Part shown: piece by piece, positions 44,079 through 53,070 of the stretch
Layout: each line of letters begins with the position of its first letter
Numbering within the stretch: the first letter of the stretch is position 1
Assembly: GCA_016219185.1 (NCBI GenBank)
Contig: JACRBZ010000010.1
Span: forward strand, 124,001-188,000
DNA from: Deltaproteobacteria bacterium
GTDB lineage: Bacteria > Desulfobacterota > Desulfobacteria > Desulfobacterales > Desulfatirhabdiaceae
Direction: 5' to 3'
Length of the DNA stretch: 64,000 nt
The notes under the pieces: generated by a model
The model's database searches: none
Told to the model about the DNA's origin: nothing
The model's input: the letters and a program-made list of their open reading frames with translations, nothing else
Position numbers and translations under genes: made by a program

Positions 44079-45133
44079 CCATCAGAGTCCTTATTGTGGA
44101 AGATTCAGCCGTTGTGGCCGAGCTTCTTAATTACATTCTCGGCTCGGATCCCGCGATTCGGGTCGTGGGAACGGCCCGCGATGGCTGGCAGGCCCTTCAA
44201 GCCGTGCGGGACCTCAAGCCCGACGTCATTACCATGGACATCAACATGCCTGGGATGGGTGGATATGAAGCGACCTGCAGGATCATGGAGACGCATCCCG
44301 CCCCTATCGTCATTGTGAGTGTGAGCATAGATCCCAGGGAGGTGGCAACGACATTTCGCGCCCTGGAGGCAGGCGCGCTGGCGGCAGTGCAGAAGCCCAT
44401 GGGTATCGGACACCCGGAACACGAGGAAGCGGTAAGGACTTTGATCCGGACGGTGAAGCTGATGTCTGAAGTGAAGGTGGTGAGGCGCTGGCCAATCCGG
44501 CACAAACAAGGGCATCTTCCTTCTCCTGCTCCGGGTTATGTGTTCGAGTCCGGGATGGGTGATATCGACGTCATCGCCCTGGGCGCTTCAACCGGAGGCC
44601 CGTCAGTTCTGCAACTGATCCTCTCGGGATTACCGAAGGATATGAATGCCGCGGTTTTTATCGTACAGCACATTTCCCCCGGTTTTGTACACGGATTCGC
44701 GGAGTCGCTTGCACCTTCCTGCAAGCTACCCGTGCATGTTCCCGAGCACGGAGAACCCGTGCTTCCCGGACACGTCTACCTGGCACCCGACGGCGTGCAT
44801 ATGGGAGTCGGCAAGGGAGGTCGCATCGGCCTGGTCAGCGCCCCCCCCATGGATGGGATGCGTCCTTCCATTTCGTTTCTCTTCCGGTCCGTGGCCGATG
44901 TCTTTGGTCGTAAAGCGATCGGTGTGCTTTTGACCGGCATGGGAAGAGACGGAGCCGATGGACTCAAGGCCATGAAAGAAAAAGGGGCCGTTACCATTGC
45001 ACAGGATGAAGAAAGTTGCGTGATCTTCGGCATGCCTGCCGAGGCTATCCGGCTTGGCGCGGCAACCCATGTGCTTTCGCCGGAAAAAATCACAGCGGCT
45101 TTGGTTAAACTTGTAAGCGCGGTAAACCGGTGA
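44075..45133 (+). CDS. cheB: Chemotaxis-specific protein-glutamate methylesterase
   Basis: A 352-residue methylesterase that removes receptor methyl groups. Receiver domain 3-120 with Asp55 (TMDINMPGMGG), a linker, and the esterase domain about 155-350. The catalytic triad regions are visible: GASTGGPSVL (Ser), VQHISPGF (His) and TGMGRDGADG (Asp). It is the sixth gene of the operon, coupled to cheA through ATGA. CheZ, CheC, CheD and a stand-alone CheY are absent. Confidence 0.95.
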   Translation: MTIRVLIVEDSAVVAELLNYILGSDPAIRVVGTARDGWQALQAVRDLKPDVITMDINMPGMGGYEATCRIMETHPAPIVIVSVSIDPREVATTFRALEAGALAAVQKPMGIGHPEHEEAVRTLIRTVKLMSEVKVVRRWPIRHKQGHLPSPAPGYVFESGMGDIDVIALGASTGGPSVLQLILSGLPKDMNAAVFIVQHISPGFVHGFAESLAPSCKLPVHVPEHGEPVLPGHVYLAPDGVHMGVGKGGRIGLVSAPPMDGMRPSISFLFRSVADVFGRKAIGVLLTGMGRDGADGLKAMKEKGAVTIAQDEESCVIFGMPAEAIRLGAATHVLSPEKITAALVKLVSAVNR

Positions 45134-45231
45134 ACGAAAGTTGAGCGGCGGTGGGCGACACATCAGCAGGTATTGCTTCATGTATCACGCATCGCCCTCT
45201 TTTGTTGTTTACCTCATGTGGAGTTTACACA

Positions 45232-45933
45232 ATGATTTCTGAAAAAAAATTCAACGCAGACGGTCCGGAAATCCTCATTGTCGAGGACAGTCCCACTCAG
45301 GCCATGGAACTGGAACTTACCCTGAAGCAGCACGGCTACCGCGCCTCGATCTCCGGCAACGGCAGAGAGGCGCTGACATGGCTGAGTCGGAACACCCCCG
45401 CAATGGTCATCAGCGATATCGTCATGCCGGAGATCGATGGCTATGAACTTTGCCGGACCATACGGAAAGACGAGAGGCTTAATACCATTCCGGTCATTCT
45501 CCTGAGCTTTCTCTCCGATGCGAGCGATGTTCTCAAGGGCCTGGAGAGCGGAGCGAGCAATTTTATCGTAAAGCCATACCATGCGGATTACCTCCTTTCC
45601 TACATTCGGGATGAGTTTGCAGGAAAGCACGCCGGAAGGGAAGATCGACGGCAATCCCCCGTTGCGATCGAATATGGCGGACAAGAATACTTGATCAGTT
45701 CCAACATCCGGCAGATACTGGATATCCTGCTCGCGACTTACGGGACCGCGGTGCGCAAGAACAAGGAACTCCTCGAAGCAGAAAACGAACTTCGGCTTTT
45801 AAACGAACACCTGGAAGAGAAAGTCAGGGTGAGGACCGCAGCGCTCACGGCGGTGATTGCCGAGAGACGCCGCGTGGAAGAAGAACTCCGCAAAAAGAGC
45901 GAAGAGCTTAAAACCATGTCCGGGCAGCACTGA
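45232..45933 (+). CDS. Receiver protein with C-terminal coiled coil, last gene of Wsp-like operon
   Basis: A 233-residue protein. Receiver 12-135 with Asp62 (VISDIVMPEIDG) and Lys in FIVKPYH. Residues 170-230 form a charged coiled coil (LLEAENELRLLNEHLEEKVRVRT within it) like the signalling helices that lead into kinase or cyclase domains. No output domain follows: there is no GGDEF, HTH or kinase. The frame extends to 45151, but GGAG is spaced for the ATG at 45232. It takes the place of WspR. It could act by dimerisation or protein contact. Confidence 0.85.
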   Translation: MISEKKFNADGPEILIVEDSPTQAMELELTLKQHGYRASISGNGREALTWLSRNTPAMVISDIVMPEIDGYELCRTIRKDERLNTIPVILLSFLSDASDVLKGLESGASNFIVKPYHADYLLSYIRDEFAGKHAGREDRRQSPVAIEYGGQEYLISSNIRQILDILLATYGTAVRKNKELLEAENELRLLNEHLEEKVRVRTAALTAVIAERRRVEEELRKKSEELKTMSGQH

Positions 45934-46226
45934 CAGTCCGCAAAGCTTGCAACCAGAGGTGGACCGCATGGCGGTCCCCCCCCCCCTTCGGTGTAAAGTG
46001 CAAATCTTATGGCAGGGGCAGGCCCGTCATAAAACAATACCAGGTCCAAAATGGCACACCTGCCTGGTTTGTGGAATCATCAAGGTTTTTGTCAGCAGAT
46101 AGTCCGAAATGGACTACCCTCGCCATCACACACCCCATCAGCGAAGCTTCCGACCCATTCCGATCGATACAAATAATCCATGGATAATCCGATAGTTATC
46201 CTATAATTACCGGGACCCGTATCGTT
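45934..46226. other. Intergenic region after the Wsp-like operon
   Basis: Non-coding DNA. It holds a 7-bp hairpin, 45961-45967 with 45971-45977, running into a tract of 11 C (45976-45986), and a smaller hairpin TAGTCC/GGACTA at 46100-46116. Either may end the operon, though neither has a T run. A TATAAT at 46202-46207 lacks a good -35. Confidence 0.4.
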
Positions 46227-46242
46227 TGGCATCCGCCTTGCT
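46227..46242 (+). promoter_or_regulatory. Predicted sigma54 (-24/-12) promoter
   Basis: TGGCATCCGCCTTGCT matches the consensus TGGCAC-N5-TTGCW with exact spacing and only one mismatch in the conserved positions of the -24 element. The invariant GG and GC are present 10 bp apart. Transcription would start about 12 bp downstream, giving a leader of about 160 nt before the receiver kinase at 46414. A sigma54 activator is encoded at 33583. Confidence 0.6.
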
Positions 46243-46413
46243 CTTATCAATTGTCAAATCGCTGGCAAAGAAATACTCGAAAAGGCTTTTTCCGGATAGG
46301 ACTCCCTTGCATGTTGCTGCCGGGGGATCGGGGAAAAATAACGTTCCAGATTCAATATGAACGGGGTTCCAGCCTTGCAGGATCGGGAACCATGCCTGAC
46401 AAAGGAGGCTAAT

Positions 46414-47505
46414 ATGAACATATTGGTTGTGGATGATGAAGCCGTGATGGTCGAGTCCATCAAGATCGGGCTGGAAAGCAATGGGTACCGGGTCTTTGAG
46501 GCGCTCAGCGCCCAGCAGGCACTGGATCGGCTCTCCCATGCGGATCACGGGATCGACCTGATCGCAACGGATTATTTGATGCCCTCAATGAACGGTATCG
46601 ATCTGCTGGAAGCAGTCCGCAAGAGCCACCCAACTTTGCCGATACTGATCATGACCGCCTATGCCGAAACGCGCCTGGTCATCGAAGCGCTGAAAAGCCA
46701 GTGCGACAGCTTCATTGAAAAGCCTTTCAGGCTTGACCAACTGGTAGCCGAAATCGAAAGAATCAAATTACGTCTTCTCCAGAACACAAGATCAGGCGAT
46801 CTGCATGAACTCCTTCCCAGAATCGTGCACCAGATCAACAACCCTCTCTTTGTCATCAACGGTTTTGCGGAACTGATCCTGTCGAACGGGGACAATGGCG
46901 ATGCGGTACGGAGTTACGCGGAGGATATCCTCAATGCGGTCAATCAGATCGGTCGCATCAACAAGGAAATCATGAATGCCGGACGGATGGAAGCGAGCAA
47001 GTTCGAGCCCGTTGACCTCCATGCTCTCCTGGATGCTTGTCTGGAAATGTTTCAGGGCATTTTCACACTCAAAGGCATTCAGGTGGAAAGGAAAATTCCT
47101 GGCCAGGAACCGTGGATCATGGGAGATCGATTCAGTCTCGAACAGGTTTTCAACAATCTGATGTTAAACGCGGCCGATGCAATGAACGGCCGGAGCGAGA
47201 AAACCCTGACAATAACCGTAACGCCGGGGCAGGGCCCGGATTTCGTCGATGTCACCGTGGAAGACACGGGTTGCGGGATTCGGGAGGATTTCCTGGACAA
47301 GATCTTTGAACCCTACTTCACGGACAAGAGCCAGGGGAACGGTCTCGGGCTCGTAGTCATCAAGAATGCCGTGGAGAAGCACGGCGGCAAGGTGCTCGTC
47401 GAGAGCCGGCTGGGGGTCGGAACCAGGTTTACCGTCCGTCTTCCGGCCATGCGGACGGACCGGAGAAAGCAGCGTGATCGTGCGAGGATACCACCCGATC
47501 GGTAA
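46414..47505 (+). CDS. REC-histidine kinase
   Basis: A 363-residue cytoplasmic protein. Receiver 2-118 with Asp53 (IATDYLMPSMNG) and Lys in IEKPF; HisKA with His139 (RIVHQINNPLFVINGF); HATPase_c about 240-350 (NNLMLNAADAM, DTGCGIREDF, GNGLGLVVIKNAVEKHGG). No sensor domain, so the input probably comes by phosphotransfer to the receiver. GGAGG (46403-46407) decides the ATG at 46414. It opens the last group of the island, behind the sigma54 site and ahead of an MCP. Confidence 0.9.
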   Translation: MNILVVDDEAVMVESIKIGLESNGYRVFEALSAQQALDRLSHADHGIDLIATDYLMPSMNGIDLLEAVRKSHPTLPILIMTAYAETRLVIEALKSQCDSFIEKPFRLDQLVAEIERIKLRLLQNTRSGDLHELLPRIVHQINNPLFVINGFAELILSNGDNGDAVRSYAEDILNAVNQIGRINKEIMNAGRMEASKFEPVDLHALLDACLEMFQGIFTLKGIQVERKIPGQEPWIMGDRFSLEQVFNNLMLNAADAMNGRSEKTLTITVTPGQGPDFVDVTVEDTGCGIREDFLDKIFEPYFTDKSQGNGLGLVVIKNAVEKHGGKVLVESRLGVGTRFTVRLPAMRTDRRKQRDRARIPPDR

Positions 47506-47539
47506 TAGCTAATTAAATAAAAACAGGAAGGAGCAGCAG

Positions 47540-49561
47540 ATGATCAAAAACATGAATTTGGGAACGAAACTGATGCTTGGATTCACGGCAGTGGCGGCGA
47601 TCACCCTGATTCTGGGCATCATGGGCTACTACAGCGCCATTAAGAGCGAACGGACCATCGATGAGATCGGATTTGTGCTGCTGCCCGGCGTGGACAGCCT
47701 GCTGCGCATGGAAGCAAGCGCCGAAAATATCCGGGGTTCGATGAGAACCCTGGGCATTCTAGGGTTATCGGACGAGATGCGCCAGCAGCAGTACGACAAC
47801 CTGGTCAAGGTGCGCGAGGGCCATGAAAAACCGTGGAAATTTTACGAAGCGATGCCGAAGACCAGGGAACAAGAAGCGGTCTGGAAGCGGTTTGTGCCTG
47901 CCTGGAACGCCTTTCACGAAGAAAACAACAAGTACATTGCCGCGTCCAAGGACCTGGATCGTCTTGGCGTCTCCGACCCCGTGGCCCTTGGCAGGAATCT
48001 GGAGTTATTCCGCGGGGACCATCACAAGCTGAACGAGAAGGTGCTGCACATGATTCTCTCCGGGGAGCAGTTTGAAGGCGGCGAGGACCCGTCGGCCTGC
48101 AATTTCGGCAAATGGATCCCGTCCTTCAAATCCGACAATTCGGATTTGAACCAGCGGTTACAGTCCACAATCGAACCGCACAAACAATTCCACGAGGCGG
48201 TACGCAAGATTAAGCGGCTGCTACAGGAAGGCAAGAGCGCGGACGCCCTGGAAGTTTACACTAAGGAAATGGAACCGGCTGTAAAAAATACATTTACCGC
48301 ATTCGACGCCATGCGCAAACTCGCCGATGATGCCATCGATGTGCATGATCAGGCGGAGGAACTGCTTCTCGGTTCCGTGGTGCAAAAACAGCGGGCTGCG
48401 ATCGAGTTATTAGGAAAGCTGGTGGAGATCGACCGGAATATCGCCTCAGACAACACCAAGACCGCCAATGAACAGGCCAACCTTCTCAAGACCGTTTCAC
48501 TTGTGGCTGCAGTCGGTGGCGTGCTCCTGGCTCTTATCCTCGGGTTTTTCATAACGCGCTCCATCACCGTCCCCATTCGTCGGATCATTGATGGCCTTAA
48601 CAGCGGTGCGGACCAAGTGGCCTCGGCATCGAGCCAGATTTCTTCGGCAAGTCAGTCCCTGGCTGAAGGAGCGAGCCAGCAGGCCGCCGCCATCGAGGAA
48701 ACCTCTTCTTCCTTCGAGGAGATATCCGGCATGACCCGGCAGAATGCGCGGAATGCCGGTCAGGCGGACACCCACATGAAGGAAGCCGCCCAGGTCGTCG
48801 CCCAGGCCAACGAATCCATGAGAGAACTGACCCGGTCCATGGAGGAAATCAGTAGAGCAAGTGAAGATACCTCCAAAATCGTTAAAAGTATCGATGAGAT
48901 CGCTTTCCAGACCAACCTTCTTGCCTTGAATGCCGCGGTTGAGGCGGCTCGGGCCGGCGATGCGGGAGCGGGCTTTGCCGTGGTGGCCGATGAAGTCAGG
49001 AATCTCGCTCTGAGGGCAGCGGATGCCGCCAAGAATACTGCCGATCTCATCGAGATGACCATCAAGAATGTTAAGGATGGATCCGGACTGGTTTCAAAGA
49101 CAAATAAAGATTTTGTAAGAATGGCTAACACTGCTTCGAACGTTGCCGAACTTGTCGGTGAAATTGCCACGGCCTCCAAAGAGCAGACGCAGGGAATCGA
49201 TCAGGTTAACAAGGCCGTTACTGAAATGGACAAGGTGGTTCAGCAGAATGCGGCCAATGCCGAGGAAAATGCGGCCGCCTCCGAACAGATGAATGCGCAG
49301 GCAAATCTGATGCAGGAGTTCGTTGAAGATCTGCTTGCCATCGTTGGAAGCAACGGCAACGGTAAAAAAGGAAACGAAGATCGACAAGCCTGGACAAAGA
49401 CCCCTTCGGCTGGTGTGAGGACCTTCACCGCCACCCCTTTCACATCACTGAATTTACAAATATCGCATAAAGAAAAGGCTACGGAACTCATGAGTTTGAA
49501 ACGCATGGATAAAGGATCTAACCGTTTGTTCCCTTTGGACGAAGCGTCAGCGGCGTTCTGA
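47540..49561 (+). CDS. Methyl-accepting chemotaxis protein with CZB-like motif in the ligand-binding region
   Basis: A 673-residue receptor. TM1 about 10-33, periplasmic region about 34-318, TM2 about 319-338, then a signalling domain whose tip is consensus ([35 protein letters not shown]). In the periplasmic region there is a pattern typical of CZB zinc-binding domains: [11 protein letters not shown] (His161/162), ACNFGKW (Cys187) and PHKQFHEA (His214, His218). CZB domains are mostly cytoplasmic, so this placement is unusual. The last 50 residues after the signalling domain are not recognised. AAGGAG precedes the ATG. Confidence 0.9.
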   Translation: MIKNMNLGTKLMLGFTAVAAITLILGIMGYYSAIKSERTIDEIGFVLLPGVDSLLRMEASAENIRGSMRTLGILGLSDEMRQQQYDNLVKVREGHEKPWKFYEAMPKTREQEAVWKRFVPAWNAFHEENNKYIAASKDLDRLGVSDPVALGRNLELFRGDHHKLNEKVLHMILSGEQFEGGEDPSACNFGKWIPSFKSDNSDLNQRLQSTIEPHKQFHEAVRKIKRLLQEGKSADALEVYTKEMEPAVKNTFTAFDAMRKLADDAIDVHDQAEELLLGSVVQKQRAAIELLGKLVEIDRNIASDNTKTANEQANLLKTVSLVAAVGGVLLALILGFFITRSITVPIRRIIDGLNSGADQVASASSQISSASQSLAEGASQQAAAIEETSSSFEEISGMTRQNARNAGQADTHMKEAAQVVAQANESMRELTRSMEEISRASEDTSKIVKSIDEIAFQTNLLALNAAVEAARAGDAGAGFAVVADEVRNLALRAADAAKNTADLIEMTIKNVKDGSGLVSKTNKDFVRMANTASNVAELVGEIATASKEQTQGIDQVNKAVTEMDKVVQQNAANAEENAAASEQMNAQANLMQEFVEDLLAIVGSNGNGKKGNEDRQAWTKTPSAGVRTFTATPFTSLNLQISHKEKATELMSLKRMDKGSNRLFPLDEASAAF

Positions 49562-49663
49562 ATGGTGGCCGCGGCTTTGGAAACCTATATTAATGCTCTA
49601 AATCAGGCCCCGAATCAGAATTGATCGGTTCTGGTCGTGAACCGCTTGTCATTGGAGGCAAAA

Positions 49664-51649
49664 ATGACAGAAAGAAAATCAAACCAAATTCTACCACTGG
49701 TTCTATTGGTGGATGATGATGCCACCACGAGAATGCTGGAGCGGGCATCTCTGGAAGCGAACGGTTTCAGAATCGAGGAGGCAGCGGACGGTGCAACAGC
49801 CATTTCAATTTATTCATCGCTGCTGCCGGATGTGGTGCTCCTGGATGTGTTGATGCCGGACATGAACGGATTTGAAGTCTGCCGTCAAATTCGTCAAAAT
49901 CCAAAAGCCGCGTTTACGCCGATTCTGATGCTCACGGGTCTGGGAGACACCGAATCCATTGAACAGGCATTTGAATCGGGAGCAACGGACTTTATCACCA
50001 AACCAGTGAACTGGACAACGCTGGGGCATCACGTTCGATATTTGTTGCGGTCCAGCCAGACTGCCATAAAGCTGCGCCAAAGCGAGGAAAAATTCCGGTT
50101 TCTTGCCGAAATGATGGACGACATTGTTTGGGTTCTTGATCGGGATTTTAAAATCACCTATGTGAGCCAGTCGATCGAAAAAGTGCTTGAGTTTTCGCCT
50201 GAAGAGCGAAAACGACAAACACTGGAGGAAACAATGACGCCGGAGTCTTTTCAAAGGGTCCAAGAGATAATCCTTGAAGAACTTCGGCGCGATGAAAAGG
50301 AATCCTCCGATCCGGACCGGTCCGTCACTTTCGAGGTAGAATACTACAAAAAGGACGGCTCCACCGTCTGGATGGAAGTAATTGCAAAGGCGCTACGGGA
50401 TACTTCGGGCGTATGGACCGGCGTCCATGGAGTGTCGCGGGATATCTCCGGGCGTAAACGGACGGAAGCGTTGAATACCGAAATTGAGGTACAGAATCGG
50501 CAACTCCAGAAGACTGAAAGCCTGAACCGCATGGCAGGGGCCATTGCCCATCACTTCAACAACCAGTTCCAGGCGGTGATGGGAAATCTGGAACTGGCAC
50601 TGAACGACCTGACGCAGGGTAAAAACCCCAGCTTGATCCTGACCTCGGCCTTGACAGCGGCGCGCAAAGCCGTGAATGTAAGCGTTCTGATGCGAACCTA
50701 CCTCGGACTGACAAATGTCGAGCAGGAGCAGATGAAACTTTCCGACGCCTGCCGCCAAAGTCTTCCCATGCTTCGGGCCGCCATGCCGAAAGAGCTGATC
50801 ATAGAGACCGATTTTCCTTCTTCCGAGCCGGAGATCCGAGCAAACGGGAACCAGATCCAGCAGGTTTTGGGCATTTTGGTCACCAATGCCCGGGAGGCCA
50901 TCGCTGATGGCCGAAATGCGATTCACCTGACCATCAAAACGGTTTCCGGCGCGAGCATTCATCCCGCGCGCCGTCTTCCCATAGGCTGGCACCCCCGGGA
51001 TACGGACTATGCCTGCCTGGAGGTGGCGGACTCGGGCTGCGGGATTGCGGAAAATGATATCGAGAAGATCTTCGACCCCTTTTTCTCCACCAGGTTCACC
51101 GGAAGAGGTCTGGGCCTGCCCGTGGTTCTGGGGATTGCACGGGCCCATGGCGGGGCTGTCACGGTGGAGAGCGAACCGGGCAAAGGAAGCATTTTTCGAG
51201 TCTATTTTCCGGTGTCATCCGAAGAAGCCTCTCTCCGGCCGAAAAAAGCGGATCCGGCCCCGAAGATGGAAAACGGCTGCACGGTTCTTCTGGTTGAAGA
51301 TGAGGAAATGGTGCGCAATATGGCAAGGCGCATGCTCACACACCTGAGTTTTGCGGTATGTGAAGCAAAGGACGGAGCCGAAGCCGTGGAGGTGTTTCAA
51401 CTCAACAAGGATGAAATTCACTGCGTACTTTGCGATTTGACCATGCCGCGCATGAACGGGTGGGAGACACTGGCGGCCCTTCGCAAGCTTTCGCCCGAAA
51501 TTCCGGTTATTCTTTCCAGCGGCGACAATAAGGCCAGCGTGATGGTCGGCGATCATATCGAACGGCCCCATGCCTTTCTGCAAAAACCTTATCAGCTTAA
51601 AGAGCTTGACAGCGTGATCCGTGACGTCCTGGCAAACAGGGCTGCATGA
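49664..51649 (+). CDS. REC-PAS-histidine kinase-REC hybrid
   Basis: A 661-residue cytoplasmic protein. First receiver 12-130 with Asp61; PAS 140-265; HisKA with His296 (GAIAHHFNNQFQAVMGNL); HATPase_c about 385-510 (LGILVTNAREAI, DSGCGIAENDIEKIFDPFFSTRFTG); second receiver about 535-655 (LLVEDEE, CDLTMPRMNG, LQKPY). Receivers at both ends point to a phosphorelay node. GGAGG is spaced for the ATG at 49664, 27 nt inside the frame. It is the last gene of the signalling island; the next gene is convergent. Confidence 0.9.
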   Translation: MTERKSNQILPLVLLVDDDATTRMLERASLEANGFRIEEAADGATAISIYSSLLPDVVLLDVLMPDMNGFEVCRQIRQNPKAAFTPILMLTGLGDTESIEQAFESGATDFITKPVNWTTLGHHVRYLLRSSQTAIKLRQSEEKFRFLAEMMDDIVWVLDRDFKITYVSQSIEKVLEFSPEERKRQTLEETMTPESFQRVQEIILEELRRDEKESSDPDRSVTFEVEYYKKDGSTVWMEVIAKALRDTSGVWTGVHGVSRDISGRKRTEALNTEIEVQNRQLQKTESLNRMAGAIAHHFNNQFQAVMGNLELALNDLTQGKNPSLILTSALTAARKAVNVSVLMRTYLGLTNVEQEQMKLSDACRQSLPMLRAAMPKELIIETDFPSSEPEIRANGNQIQQVLGILVTNAREAIADGRNAIHLTIKTVSGASIHPARRLPIGWHPRDTDYACLEVADSGCGIAENDIEKIFDPFFSTRFTGRGLGLPVVLGIARAHGGAVTVESEPGKGSIFRVYFPVSSEEASLRPKKADPAPKMENGCTVLLVEDEEMVRNMARRMLTHLSFAVCEAKDGAEAVEVFQLNKDEIHCVLCDLTMPRMNGWETLAALRKLSPEIPVILSSGDNKASVMVGDHIERPHAFLQKPYQLKELDSVIRDVLANRAA

Positions 51650-51684
51650 ATTTGTGATGTGTGACTCTCCCGGCTGTCCGGCTC

Positions 51685-52686
51685 CTATGCGGGGGTCAGC
51701 TCCCCCTGGCAGGATGACCCTGCGCCGGCCGTACAGGCAAAACAATGATCCAGGATCATGATTTCCCGGCTCGCCAGCTTATCGAAATCAAAATCACGGA
51801 TATGCTTCGGAGCGCCGGAGTTCACCGACAGATCCAGCATCTGGTTGAAATCGCAATCAAACAGGCGCCCGTCCCATCCCACGGACAGCGTGGTCCGGCA
51901 CATCACATTTTGCACCGCCGCAGGATTGAAGGCATGTCTGAGCGTACTCATATAATCATCGAAATTGTCGCTGTTGACCAGATAATCCAGATATCGACCC
52001 ACCGGACAGTTCGTCAGGCAGAATAAGCGGTTGAACTCGATTCCATACGCTTCCCGAAGCCGAAACCGGTACTCGTGTTCCAGGGATGCCTGTCCCGCGG
52101 GCAGATAGGCGCCGGACGGGTTGTGTACAAGGCTCAGTATCCGCCCGCTTCCCGGCATGCCATACCCTCTCTGGTTCAGCTCGCGAATGGATGCAATGGC
52201 CTGCAGAAATGTGTTCTTCCCGCGCTGGCGTTCGGCCCGATCCATCCGATAGTCCGGAACGGAACCCACGACTTCGATACCCAGGCGGGCATAAAGATCC
52301 AGGTAAAAAGCATATTTCAAATCCTGGAGGATGACGAGATTGCTTCTGACAATGACCTTTCGGCCGGGCCGTACGGCCTGTTCCAGAAACCAGGGAAGAT
52401 CCGGATGAAGCTCCGGCGCGCCGCCGGTGATATCCACGGTCCCGATAGGGTGCGTATCGGCTGCCAGAAGACAGAGTTCAAGGGTTTTTCGGTCCATTCT
52501 CTCGTTTCTGTCCGGACCGGCCTCCACATGACAATGTCTGCAACTGAGATTGCATTGCCGGGTGACATTGATCTGGAGAATCTCGATCCCGTCCGCGCGC
52601 AAGGGACAAATCCCTGATTCCCGGATAACCGAGGGAAACGATTCTCCGCCGCAATTACCTGATAAGAGCGCCATCTGTCTCGACAT
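51685..52686 (-). CDS. arsS: Arsenosugar-biosynthesis-type radical SAM protein (ArsS family)
   Basis: A 333-residue radical SAM enzyme. The 4Fe-4S motif CNLSCRHC (Cys45, Cys49, Cys52) is followed by DITGGAPELHP. The C-terminal domain is cysteine-rich and ends with CFACTAGAGSSCQGEL, a signature of the rSAM/selenodomain family named ArsS. The stop is TAG and the usual positions are Cys, so no selenocysteine is involved. In the proposed pathway it makes 5'-deoxyadenosyl-dimethylarsinoyl from dimethylarsenite and SAM; the ArsM methyltransferase gene is not in the window. The downstream end is convergent with the hybrid kinase. Confidence 0.88.
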   Translation of the reverse strand: MSRQMALLSGNCGGESFPSVIRESGICPLRADGIEILQINVTRQCNLSCRHCHVEAGPDRNERMDRKTLELCLLAADTHPIGTVDITGGAPELHPDLPWFLEQAVRPGRKVIVRSNLVILQDLKYAFYLDLYARLGIEVVGSVPDYRMDRAERQRGKNTFLQAIASIRELNQRGYGMPGSGRILSLVHNPSGAYLPAGQASLEHEYRFRLREAYGIEFNRLFCLTNCPVGRYLDYLVNSDNFDDYMSTLRHAFNPAAVQNVMCRTTLSVGWDGRLFDCDFNQMLDLSVNSGAPKHIRDFDFDKLASREIMILDHCFACTAGAGSSCQGELTPA

Positions 52687-52691
52687 CGGCC

Positions 52692-53027
52692 TTACATTCC
52701 TTTTTTCCGGATGATTTTACGGATCTGGGTCGCGTGAGCCAGAACATCGCCGGCCACCATGGCAGCGCCGACATGGACGGCTTCCATCATCTCGTCATTA
52801 TCCACCCCCAGCGAAAGGCATTTGTTGGTGTAGGCGTCAATACAATAGGGGCAATGCCGCACGGTCGCAACGACAAGAGCGATCAGTGCCTTTTCCCGCT
52901 CCGTCAATTTACCGGGGCCGGTGGCTTTGGCGTAATAATCAAAGAATTTTTTCGCTTCTTCCGGAGCAAACTCGCCGATATTCGGAAAGTCGGCCAGGTC
53001 CTTGGGCTCATAATAAGATTGCGTCAT
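52692..53027 (-). CDS. AhpD/CMD-like protein of the arsenosugar cluster
   Basis: A 111-residue carboxymuconolactone-decarboxylase-family protein with the redox pair CPYC (Cys59, Cys62) in ATVRHCPYCIDAYT. This is the AhpD-type peroxidase motif. A protein of this size is regularly found next to ArsS and is annotated as an arsenosugar-associated peroxidase-like protein. It ends 5 bp before arsS and is in the same direction. Confidence 0.87.
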   Translation of the reverse strand: MTQSYYEPKDLADFPNIGEFAPEEAKKFFDYYAKATGPGKLTEREKALIALVVATVRHCPYCIDAYTNKCLSLGVDNDEMMEAVHVGAAMVAGDVLAHATQIRKIIRKKGM

Positions 53028-53070
53028 GTTATCCCCTTTCTAAGCTTTTGTTGATCAGTCGACCTCTTCC

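Noticed and set aside
45976-45986. Run of 11 C as a phase-variable tract
   Set aside because: It lies in non-coding DNA after an operon, with no promoter or frame that it could switch.
46202-46207. TATAAT as a sigma70 promoter for the receiver kinase
   Set aside because: No acceptable -35 lies 15-19 bp upstream; the sigma54 match just downstream is better.
45934-46413. Remnant of a kinase domain after the receiver-coil protein
   Set aside because: No H-box or ATP-binding motif could be read in this stretch on either strand.
51685-52686. Selenocysteine in the ArsS-type protein
   Set aside because: The C-terminal motif has Cys at the expected positions and the stop is TAG, not a readable TGA.
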